64,000 nucleotides of DNA, from NCBI RefSeq assembly GCF_900002405.1, contig NZ_LK995474.1, forward strand, positions 1-64,000, written 5' to 3'. This document shows positions 57,228 through 64,000 of this stretch, piece after piece (positions within the stretch are counted from its first letter, which is position 1; the number at the start of each line of letters is the position of its first letter). The translations under genes were made by a program, and so were the position numbers. The notes below the pieces were generated by a model, which had not been told where the DNA came from, did no database searches, and was given only the letters and a program-made list of their open reading frames with translations. The DNA comes from Actinomyces succiniciruminis. GTDB taxonomy: Bacteria > Actinomycetota > Actinomycetes > Actinomycetales > Actinomycetaceae.

Positions 57228-57410
57228 ATGGGACTCGATGATCTGAAGAAGAAGGCCGAGGGCGTCGTCAGTTCTGACAAGGTCGAGGAGGTCTCCGACA
57301 AGGTCCTGGACAAGGCCGCGGAGGCCGCCAAGAAGGTCACCGGCGGGAAGTTCGACTCCCAGGTCGACTCCGCTCGCGACGCCGCCGACAAGGCCATCGG
57401 CGACAAGTGA
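57228..57410 (+). CDS. small Rv0909/MT0933-like antitoxin-type protein
   Basis: A 60-residue charged helical protein starting MGLDDLKKKAEG, with Lys/Asp/Ala-rich amphipathic helices and VDSARDAADKAIGDK at the end, the form of MT0933-like antitoxins (PF14013). No toxin gene is adjacent: the next gene encodes a peptidase. AAGGAAG precedes the ATG. In other bacteria similar short proteins are annotated as antitoxins on family grounds alone. Confidence 0.65.
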   Translation: MGLDDLKKKAEGVVSSDKVEEVSDKVLDKAAEAAKKVTGGKFDSQVDSARDAADKAIGDK

Positions 57411-57458
57411 AGTCCGCTTCGGCGGCAGTGCATCCCGACCGGCCGTAGAGTCGGACGG

Positions 57459-59732
57459 GTGAACACGACGCCCGCTTCCCCTCCATCCGAACTCGAGCCC
57501 GTCCCCGACTGGCTCGACGAGATCGAGGGGGAGCGGGCGCTCGCATGGGTGGCGCAGCGCAACGCCGCCACCCGCGCCGCCTACGACAACACCCCCGGAT
57601 TCGCCCAGCTGCGCGCCGACATCCAGGCGATCCTCGACGCACCCGACCGCATCCCTCGCGTCGGCCAGGCGGTCGGCGCCCTGTACAACTTCTGGACCGA
57701 CGCCACCCACCCGCGCGGCCTGTGGCGGCGCACCACTTGGGAGGCCTACCGCGCCGGCGCAACCGCTGGTTCTGAGCAGACCGACTGGGAGGAACTGCTC
57801 GACCTCGACGCGCTCGGAGCGGCGGAGGACACCGCCTGGGTGTGGCACGGCGCCTCCGTGCTGCGCACCGGCCCGCGCGCCGGTCGGCGCGCCCTGGTCA
57901 CCCTGTCCGCGGGCGGCGCGGACACCGACGTCACCCGCGAGTTCGACCTGGAATCGCGTCACTTCGTCCCCACCGACCCCGACGGCGGGGCCGGCTTCCA
58001 CCGCGAGCCCTCCAAGGGCTTCCTGGCCTGGGCCGACGACGCCGGCGAGGCGGTTCTGCTGGCCGGCGACTTCGGCCCCGGTTCCCTCTCCCCCGCCGGC
58101 TACCCGCGGCAGGTGCGCCGCCTGCGCCGTGGTCAGAGCCCGCAGGAGGGCGAGGTGCTGCTCACCGCCGCGGCCGACGACGACGGGGCCTGGGCCTACC
58201 GGGATCCCTGGGGGCGCACCTGGCTGCTGACCCACCCCGACTTCTACACCGAGGAGCTGTGGCTGCTGCCCGACGGTGCCCCAACCCTCCCCGCCGCCGA
58301 CGCCGAACGCTGCCTGGCCGACGCACAAGCAGTGGTGGCGCCGGGCGCCCTGCATGTGGATGTCCCCGCCTCGGCCGCGGTCACCCCCGCCTGGGATCTG
58401 TTGCTGATCGAGCTGCGCGAGGACTGGGAGACCACCGCGGGCTGCATCTATCCGGCCGGTTCGCTCCTGGCCGCCCCCATCGACGCCTTCCTCGACGGCT
58501 CCCGGGAACTGACGGCGCTGTTCACCCCGACGCCGGCGACTTCGCTCAGCGCCTTCACCATCACCGCCCATCACCTGGTGCTCACGCTCCTGGACGACTG
58601 TGTGACCACCTTGGAGGTGCTCACTCCGGGCGGCCCGGACGGCACCGGCCCCTGGCGGCGCCACCGCCCCGACCTGGGTACCCTCCTCGGCGCCACCACC
58701 GCCACCAGCGGGGAGCCCGCGGCGGCCCCGGAGGACCCGACACTGCTGCGCCCCGGACGGGCCCTGGTCGACGTGTCCGCGAGCGCCGTCGATCCGCGGG
58801 AGGGCGACCGGCTGTGGCTGACCGTCTCCTCCTTCACCCGCCCCACCGTGCTCGCCGTCGGGGAGCTGGACGCGGCCGGGGAGCTCGGAGCCGTCGAGGT
58901 GCTGCGGGAGGCGCCCGCGCGCTTCGACGCGAGCGGCGTCATCGTCACCCAGCACGTGGCCGTCTCCGACGACGGCACCCGCGTGCCCTACTTCCAGATC
59001 GGCCGACCCGCGCGGGACGACGCGGGCGCATCCCGCCCGGCCCCGACCCTGCTGTACGGCTACGGCGGCTTCGAGATTCCGCTCGGGATCGGCTATCTGC
59101 CGGTCACCGGCCGGGCATGGCTGGAGCGCGGCGGCACCTACGTGGTGGCGAATATTCGTGGCGGCGGCGAGTACGGCCCGGCCTGGCACCGGGCGGGACT
59201 GAAGCAGCACCGGCACCGGGTCTACGAGGACTTCGCCGCCGTGGCCCGGTCCCTGGTGAAGCGGGGCGTGACCACGCCGGCACAGTTGGCGGTACACGGC
59301 GGCTCGAACGGGGGACTGCTGGTGGGCGTCATGCTCACCCGCTACCCGCAGCTGGTGGGGGCGGTTGTCTGCGAAGTGCCGCTACTGGACATGCGCCGCT
59401 ACCACAACCTGCTGGCGGGCGCCTCCTGGGAGGCGGAGTACGGCAACCCGGACGATCCAGAGCAGTGGGACTTCATCCGCGAGTTCTCCCCCTTCCACCT
59501 GCTCAAGCCGGGGCGCAGCTACCCGCCGGTGCTCCTGATCACCTCCACGCGTGACGACCGGGTGCACCCGGCGCACGCCCGCACCACGGCATACCGCATG
59601 CTGGCGCTGGGCCAGGACGTGACCTACTTCGAGAACAACGAGGGTGGGCACGGCCGCGCCGCCACCAACGCGCAGCGGTCCTACATGCAGGCACTGGAGT
59701 ACGAGTTCGCCTGGCGGAGGCTGACCGACTAG
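57459..59732 (+). CDS. S9A prolyl oligopeptidase family serine peptidase
   Basis: A 757-residue peptidase cleaving short peptides after Pro or basic residues, cytosolic (no signal). The N-terminal beta-propeller covers about 75-480. The hydrolase domain has the nucleophile Ser in GGSNGGLL, Asp in TSTRDDRVHPAH, and His in NEGGHG. YGYGGF and IRGGGEYGPAWH are typical of the family. The start is GTG. Its stop codon abuts the stop of the next, convergent gene. Confidence 0.92.
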   Translation: MNTTPASPPSELEPVPDWLDEIEGERALAWVAQRNAATRAAYDNTPGFAQLRADIQAILDAPDRIPRVGQAVGALYNFWTDATHPRGLWRRTTWEAYRAGATAGSEQTDWEELLDLDALGAAEDTAWVWHGASVLRTGPRAGRRALVTLSAGGADTDVTREFDLESRHFVPTDPDGGAGFHREPSKGFLAWADDAGEAVLLAGDFGPGSLSPAGYPRQVRRLRRGQSPQEGEVLLTAAADDDGAWAYRDPWGRTWLLTHPDFYTEELWLLPDGAPTLPAADAERCLADAQAVVAPGALHVDVPASAAVTPAWDLLLIELREDWETTAGCIYPAGSLLAAPIDAFLDGSRELTALFTPTPATSLSAFTITAHHLVLTLLDDCVTTLEVLTPGGPDGTGPWRRHRPDLGTLLGATTATSGEPAAAPEDPTLLRPGRALVDVSASAVDPREGDRLWLTVSSFTRPTVLAVGELDAAGELGAVEVLREAPARFDASGVIVTQHVAVSDDGTRVPYFQIGRPARDDAGASRPAPTLLYGYGGFEIPLGIGYLPVTGRAWLERGGTYVVANIRGGGEYGPAWHRAGLKQHRHRVYEDFAAVARSLVKRGVTTPAQLAVHGGSNGGLLVGVMLTRYPQLVGAVVCEVPLLDMRRYHNLLAGASWEAEYGNPDDPEQWDFIREFSPFHLLKPGRSYPPVLLITSTRDDRVHPAHARTTAYRMLALGQDVTYFENNEGGHGRAATNAQRSYMQALEYEFAWRRLTD

Positions 59733-60437
59733 TCAGCGGCGGGCGCGGGCGAGGCCGATGACGGTGACGATCAGCCCGGAGAAGCCGACCGCGCCTGCGC
59801 CCAGTATCAGTACCGCCGCCAGTGGCACGCGGTCGAGGTTCATGGGTGGGCCCACCACCAGGCCGGCGGTGCCCGCGGGGCAGGTGACGGTGTAGGCGCC
59901 GCTGCGGGCCGGCGTGAAGGTGGCGTAGGGGACGCCCGCCTCGGGAGCATCCAGGTTGACCGCGGCACCGTCGGGGTCGGTGACCGTACAGCCGGTGACC
60001 GCCGTCGCGGAGGTGCCGTACAGGCCTGCCGTGGTGCCGGATTCCAGGTAGACCACGCCGTCCTCGCCGAGCGTCGCGCTCCGGGTCAGGGAGCCTCCCA
60101 GGGCGGTCAGCGCGCCGGTCAGCAGCAGCAATGGCGCAATCACCAGCATCAGCACCAGGCCTACGCCGAAGGTGCGCCACCGGTGCGCCGGGCGGCCGGT
60201 CCCGGTCGCGGAAGTGCCGGCACCTAAACGGGTCGGCACCGGCCCGCCCGCCTCGATGGGGCGTCGCCGATGAGGGTCGTTCGCAGACGTCGGAGCCTGG
60301 CCCGCCGCGGGACGGCCGCCGGAGCCGGTCCCGGTAGGCGGCTCCATACCCTGCTCACGCAGGTAGGCGGCCAGTTCTTCCGGGCTCAGGCGCTTGCCGT
60401 AGCGGGGCTCGCCGTCGTCGGTCTCGTAGGCGGCCAC
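59733..60437 (-). CDS. hypothetical membrane protein
   Basis: A 234-residue protein: N-terminal soluble region opening with KRLSPEELAAYLREQG, Pro/Gly-rich linker, membrane segment about 90-112, extracytoplasmic beta-rich domain (about 115-200) with two cysteines, and a final membrane segment about 205-229. No named domain recognised. Confidence 0.65.
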   Translation of the reverse strand: MAAYETDDGEPRYGKRLSPEELAAYLREQGMEPPTGTGSGGRPAAGQAPTSANDPHRRRPIEAGGPVPTRLGAGTSATGTGRPAHRWRTFGVGLVLMLVIAPLLLLTGALTALGGSLTRSATLGEDGVVYLESGTTAGLYGTSATAVTGCTVTDPDGAAVNLDAPEAGVPYATFTPARSGAYTVTCPAGTAGLVVGPPMNLDRVPLAAVLILGAGAVGFSGLIVTVIGLARARR

Positions 60438-60463
60438 CGGTCCTCCGTCGTGCGCTGACGCCG

Positions 60464-60943
60464 TCAGGCGGCCGGGGTGTCGGTCTTGGGCGCACCGACC
60501 TTCGCCGCGATCTCAATGATGAGCCGCAGGATCAAGATGTTGACCAGGACCTCGGGCGCCGTCCACAGCAGCCGCAGCAGGAACTCACCGAAGTCGAAGT
60601 AGGTGTAGTTGATGGCGCCGAGAATCCAGCCCGCCACGGACAGCACGAAGCCGACGATGAAGATCGTCTTGCCGTACTTGGAGGCGAAGTCGCGGGCGCC
60701 GTCGAACAGGTTGGTCATGAAGGAGTCGGCCTTGGGCGCGGCGGGCTGCGCGTAGGAGGCGGCCGGGTAGGCGGCCTGCTGGAACTGGGCCGGGGCGGGC
60801 TGACCGGGCTGGGCCGCCTGGGCCGGCGGGTACGGGGCCGGCTGCTGCGCCTGCGGGGGGTACTGCTGCGGGTTGTAGCTGCCGGGGGCGGAGCCGGCCG
60901 ACGGCGGGATGTACGGCTGTGCGGAGTTGGGCGTCTGGGTCAT
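60464..60943 (-). CDS. proline-rich membrane protein, DUF4282-like
   Basis: A 159-residue protein. The first 70 residues are Pro/Gln/Ala-rich and disordered. The rest has two membrane segments (about 92-112 and 120-145) separated by YFDFGEFL, ending LRLIIEIAAKV, a pattern similar to DUF4282 proteins. Role unknown. It lies 80 bases downstream of hspR and may be read from the dnaK operon. Confidence 0.65.
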   Translation of the reverse strand: MTQTPNSAQPYIPPSAGSAPGSYNPQQYPPQAQQPAPYPPAQAAQPGQPAPAQFQQAAYPAASYAQPAAPKADSFMTNLFDGARDFASKYGKTIFIVGFVLSVAGWILGAINYTYFDFGEFLLRLLWTAPEVLVNILILRLIIEIAAKVGAPKTDTPAA

Positions 60944-61023
60944 TGCGCGTATTCCTTCACTTCGTGTTGCAGTAGCGCGGTCAGCCTACCGCGGGGAGCC
61001 GGGCCGACGCCGCGAGCGTGGTC

Positions 61024-61533
61024 TCACCGCTGGTCCGTCCAGGCGCGGCGCACCACGATGGCGGTGCCGGGCCGGGTCGAGCCGGCGCCCGTCCCGGTTG
61101 CGGCACTCTGGGTGTCCGTACGCGGGCGAGCCCGCCGACCGGGAGGCACCGGGACGACCTGCACCTCGCCGTCGGCGGCCGCGGCGAAGACCCGTTCGAC
61201 GGCGGCCTGGCGGGCGCGCAGGGCGCGGTTCTCCTCCTCCAACCGCTCCACGCGCCGCTCCAGGTCGAGAATGCGGCGGATGCCCTCCAGGTTGATGCCC
61301 TCCTGGCTTAGCGCCTGCACGCGCCGCAGCCGCTGGACGTCGCGGTGCGAGTAGCGCCGCCCCCGCCCGGAGGCGCGGGCGGGGGTTACCAGACCGAGCC
61401 GGTCGTACTGCCGCAGAGTCTGCGGGTGCATGCCGGCCAGCTCCGCAGCCACGGAGATGACGTAGACGGCCCGCTCGTCGGCGTCCTCGGCGAGGAAGTC
61501 GACGCCCTGTCCGGTCAGCCGCCGCGCACTCAC
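61024..61533 (-). CDS. hspR: HspR, MerR-type heat-shock repressor
   Basis: A 169-residue MerR-family repressor. The winged HTH reads [35 protein letters not shown] in outline (about 23-58), with the dimerisation coiled coil [16 protein letters not shown] behind. HspR binds HAIR sites with DnaK as co-repressor. The GTG start overlaps the dnaJ stop by four bases, so it is coupled to it. The HAIR box before clpB is a predicted target. Confidence 0.94.
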   Translation of the reverse strand: MSARRLTGQGVDFLAEDADERAVYVISVAAELAGMHPQTLRQYDRLGLVTPARASGRGRRYSHRDVQRLRRVQALSQEGINLEGIRRILDLERRVERLEEENRALRARQAAVERVFAAAADGEVQVVPVPPGRRARPRTDTQSAATGTGAGSTRPGTAIVVRRAWTDQR

Positions 61534-62555
61534 CGGGCCGCCTCCTGGGCGAGGCCCGCGCGCGGATCCGCCTCCATCGCCGCGTCAAATGCCTCCAGGG
61601 CTGCCTTGGCCTCCTTGGACAGCTTCTTGGGCACGGCCACCTGCACGGTCACCAGCAGATCGCCGGTCCGCTTGGAGGTGACGATTCCCTTGCCGCGCAG
61701 GCGCAGCACGGTGCCGGAGGAGGTGCCGGGCTTGATGCGCACGCGGCTGGTCTTGCCGTCCAGCAGCGGCACCTGCACGGTGGCTCCCAGCGCCGCCTCC
61801 TTGAGGGTGACGGGCAGGTCCATGCGCAGGTTGGCGGTGTTGACCGGATCGATCGAGTACACCGGGTGCTTGGCCACCGAAATGGTCACCACCATGTCCC
61901 CGTTCTCGCCGCCGTTCGTACCCGGGCGCCCCTTGCCGCGCAGGCGGATCTTCTGCCCGTCGTGCACGCCGGCGGGAATGCGCACGGTGATGGTGCGCCC
62001 GTCGGCAGTGAGCTCGGCCAGGGTGCCGGAGACGGCATCGCGCAGGGACAGCGTGGCGTTGGTGAGCACGTCGGGCCCCTTGACCGGCTGCGGCTGGGAG
62101 GAGAACCCACCGAAGCCGAAGGGACCGCGTCCGCGCCGTCCACCCCCGGCGCCCGCGGCACCGCCGAACATGCGCAGCAGGTCGTCGATGTCCTCCTGGG
62201 AGGCGCCGCCGGAGGTGGAGTAGCGCACGTTGGGTCCGCCACCGCCGAACATGGAGGAGAAGATGTCCTCGAAGCCGGCGCCGCCACCACCGGAGCCGGA
62301 GGTGAAGCGTGCGCCGCCACCGGCCATGGAGCGGATGGCGTCGTACTGCTGACGCTCCTTGGGGTCGGACAGCACGGAGTAGGCCTCGCCGATCTCCTTG
62401 AACTTCTCCGCCGCGGCGGCGTCACCCGGGTTGCGGTCGGGGTGGTACTTCTTGGCGAGCGCGCGGTAGGCCTTCTTAATGGCGGCGGAGTCGGCGTCCT
62501 TGGCGACGCCGAGAACCGCATAGAAGTCCTTGGTCATCCAGTCCTGACTGGCCAT
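61530..62555 (-). CDS. dnaJ: DnaJ-type co-chaperone without zinc finger
   Basis: A 341-residue J-protein that stimulates DnaK ATPase. The J domain (about 9-75) has HPD at 38-40. A Gly/Phe-rich region (about 78-155) follows, then substrate-binding beta domains CTD I/II. No CxxCxGxG zinc repeats are seen, so it is a class B member similar to CbpA or the actinobacterial DnaJ1. It lies 68 bases after grpE. Confidence 0.92.
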   Translation of the reverse strand: MASQDWMTKDFYAVLGVAKDADSAAIKKAYRALAKKYHPDRNPGDAAAAEKFKEIGEAYSVLSDPKERQQYDAIRSMAGGGARFTSGSGGGGAGFEDIFSSMFGGGGPNVRYSTSGGASQEDIDDLLRMFGGAAGAGGGRRGRGPFGFGGFSSQPQPVKGPDVLTNATLSLRDAVSGTLAELTADGRTITVRIPAGVHDGQKIRLRGKGRPGTNGGENGDMVVTISVAKHPVYSIDPVNTANLRMDLPVTLKEAALGATVQVPLLDGKTSRVRIKPGTSSGTVLRLRGKGIVTSKRTGDLLVTVQVAVPKKLSKEAKAALEAFDAAMEADPRAGLAQEAAR

Positions 62556-62623
62556 GGCTCACCGCCTCCTTTCTGTTCCTGTTGAACTGCCCATTTGAAC
62601 TGCCTAGTGCGCAGCCTTCGCGC

Positions 62624-63316
62624 TCAGGCCGGGTTGGCGACCTGTACGCGGGCCGCTCGCACCACGCGCTCACCGAGCTTGTAGCCGGGCTGCAGTACCA
62701 GCGCCACGCTCGGCTCGGTGACCTCCGTGGACTCGGTGGCCATGAGCGCCTCGTGCAGCTTGGGGTCGAAGACCTCCCCGACCTCACCGAAGCGCACCAG
62801 GCCGAACTTATCGGCCAGGATCTGCTCCAGCTTGTGGGCGGTCGTCGCGAAGGTGCCGGTCAGGTCGCCGTGCTGGCGGGCCAGCTCGATCTCGTCCAGG
62901 ACCGGGATGAGGGTCTCGACGACGCTCGCCTGCCCCGCCTCGCGGTGCCCGGCCGCGCTTTCGCGCGAGCGGCGCACGAAGCCCTGGTACTCCTGCTGCA
63001 GGTTGTACAGGTCGGCGCGGGCGCGGGCCAGGTCGTCGGCCGCCTGCGCGGCCTGGGCCCGGGCCTGCTCCAACTCCGAGGGTGCCTCGACGTCGGTGCC
63101 TGCGTCCTCCGCTCCGTTGCCGCCCGCCGGGGCGGCGCCGCCCTGGGCCGCGGAGCCCAGGTCGACGCCGTCGAAGGCGGCCTCGATCTCGTCGGCCAGC
63201 GCGGGGTCGACCCCGCCGGCGCCGGGGTTGGCGCCGGCGGGCCGGTCCTGGCCGGCGTCCTGCCCCGGCTCGGGCTCGGAGCCCTCGTCCGGCCGCTTGT
63301 CCGGGTCGGCGCTCAC
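62624..63316 (-). CDS. grpE: nucleotide exchange factor GrpE
   Basis: A 230-residue co-chaperone. The first 75 residues are acidic and disordered. A long coiled coil (about 78-130; [18 protein letters not shown]) is followed by the beta domain with [22 protein letters not shown] and the closing [17 protein letters not shown]. It releases ADP from DnaK. The GTG start overlaps the dnaK stop by four bases. Confidence 0.95.
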   Translation of the reverse strand: MSADPDKRPDEGSEPEPGQDAGQDRPAGANPGAGGVDPALADEIEAAFDGVDLGSAAQGGAAPAGGNGAEDAGTDVEAPSELEQARAQAAQAADDLARARADLYNLQQEYQGFVRRSRESAAGHREAGQASVVETLIPVLDEIELARQHGDLTGTFATTAHKLEQILADKFGLVRFGEVGEVFDPKLHEALMATESTEVTEPSVALVLQPGYKLGERVVRAARVQVANPA

Positions 63317-64000
63317 TTGGCGTCCTCGTCGTCGACGATCTCGGCGTCCACGACGTCGTCGTCCTCGGCAGAGGACTGCGCCTGGGCGGAGGCGGCGTCG
63401 CCGGCGGCCTGGGCGGCCTGCTCGGAGGCGTACAGGGCCTGACCGATCTTCTGGGAGACCTCGTTCAGCTTCTCCTGCGCGGCCTTGACGGGCTCGATGT
63501 CGGTGCCCTCGAGGGCCTTCTTGAGCTCGTCTACGGCGGCGGAGACCTCGGACTTGACGTCCTGCGGCAGCTTGTCCTTGTTCTCCTTCAGCAGCTTCTC
63601 AATGGAGTAGACCTGCTGCTCCGCCATGTTGCGGGTCTCGGCCTCCTCACGGCGCTTCTTGTCCTCCTCGGCGTGAGCCTCGGCCTCCTTGACCATGCGG
63701 TCGATGTCCTCCTTGGGCAGGGCGGAGCCGCCGGAGATGGTCATCGACTGCTCCTTGCCGGTGCCGCGGTCCTTGGCGGACACGTGCACGATGCCGTTGG
63801 CGTCGATGTCGAAGGAGACCTCGATCTGCGGGATGCCACGGGGGGCCGGGGCAATGCCGGTCAGCTCGAAGGTGCCCAGGGGCTTGTTGTCGCGGGCGAA
63901 CTCGCGCTCACCCTGGTAGACCTGGATGAGCACGGAGGGCTGGTTGTCCTCGGCGGTGGAGAAGATCTCGGAGCGCTGGGTCGGGATGGCCGTGTTGCGC
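63313..64000 (-). CDS. dnaK: chaperone DnaK (Hsp70), C-terminal part
   Basis: The last 228 codons of dnaK; the ATPase domain lies beyond the right edge. The substrate-binding beta domain is seen in [15 protein letters not shown] and [19 protein letters not shown], then the helical lid and an acidic tail ending in DDEDAK. It heads the operon dnaK-grpE-dnaJ-hspR. Confidence 0.97.
   Translation of the reverse strand, partial: RNTAIPTQRSEIFSTAEDNQPSVLIQVYQGEREFARDNKPLGTFELTGIAPAPRGIPQIEVSFDIDANGIVHVSAKDRGTGKEQSMTISGGSALPKEDIDRMVKEAEAHAEEDKKRREEAETRNMAEQQVYSIEKLLKENKDKLPQDVKSEVSAAVDELKKALEGTDIEPVKAAQEKLNEVSQKIGQALYASEQAAQAAGDAASAQAQSSAEDDDVVDAEIVDDEDAK

Noticed and set aside
57228-59732. Toxin-antitoxin module with the peptidase as toxin
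   Set aside because: The 757-residue enzyme is a complete S9A peptidase with normal catalytic residues, not a toxin family.
61530-62555. Canonical zinc-finger DnaJ
   Set aside because: No CxxCxGxG repeats between the Gly-rich and C-terminal domains.

Overview
The window is a high-GC actinobacterial chromosome segment, most likely from Actinomyces or a close relative (Actinomycetaceae). The evidence is a DnaK-GrpE-DnaJ-HspR operon with a HAIR operator before clpB, CIRCE operators before groEL, a WXG100 protein, DUF4032 and DUF222-HNH proteins, Tat-type lipoproteins, and a surface fructanase with an LAHTG sorting signal. No phage, insertion sequence, CRISPR array or rRNA was found. One tRNA (Thr-UGU) is present. 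Many long open frames lie antisense to real genes; these are GC artefacts and are left out.

Layout. 0-8.6 kb: a CydDC-like ABC exporter pair (first gene cut by the left edge), a NYN-domain protein, an OmpR-type two-component pair, an HD-like protein with a broken HD dyad, an orphan WXG100 protein and a small membrane protein. 8.6-20.9 kb: hairpin-rich spacer, groEL with two CIRCE boxes, a GH15-like lipo/secreted protein with a LytR_C protein, uracil-DNA glycosylase, tRNA-Thr, a DsbA-like thiol protein, a Ser/Thr kinase, an MsmK/UgpC-type ABC ATPase, and a DUF4032 protein. 20.9-28.4 kb: a self-contained sugar cluster consisting of an ADP-dependent sugar kinase family protein, class II ketose-bisphosphate aldolase, two permeases and a binding lipoprotein (no ATPase), with a divergent DeoR regulator and a YihS-type aldose-ketose isomerase. 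28.6-42.2 kb: unknown genes, a frameshifted DUF222-HNH gene, ispF-cysS-rlmB, an RlmC-like methyltransferase, a serpin, GNAT and HAD proteins. 42.4-50.3 kb: a four-gene mannose-family PTS (IIA-IIB-IIC-IID), NAD synthetase, and the secreted GH32 fructanase. 50.3-64 kb: a possible small RNA, TetR regulator, clpB, three tandem paralogous lipoproteins, a small antitoxin-like protein, a prolyl oligopeptidase family enzyme, and hspR-dnaJ-grpE-dnaK (dnaK cut by the right edge).

How the genes work together. The 20.9-28.4 kb cluster encodes uptake, isomerisation (aldose to ketose), phosphorylation and aldol cleavage. This has the logic of sulfoglycolysis, but the isomerase appears to lack the sulfonate-contacting residues, so the substrate is unknown. 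The PTS and the GH32 enzyme share a CAAATCGTTT palindrome-like box upstream and probably form a fructan/fructose regulon resembling levDEFG-sacC. The chaperones fall under two repressors: HrcA (groEL) and HspR (clpB, and presumably dnaK).

A 23-bp interspersed repeat (core CCGAGRTCGG) occurs at five intergenic places, usually directly after a stop codon; in two genes it supplies the stop codon. Several long perfect hairpins of unrelated sequence sit in other intergenic gaps.
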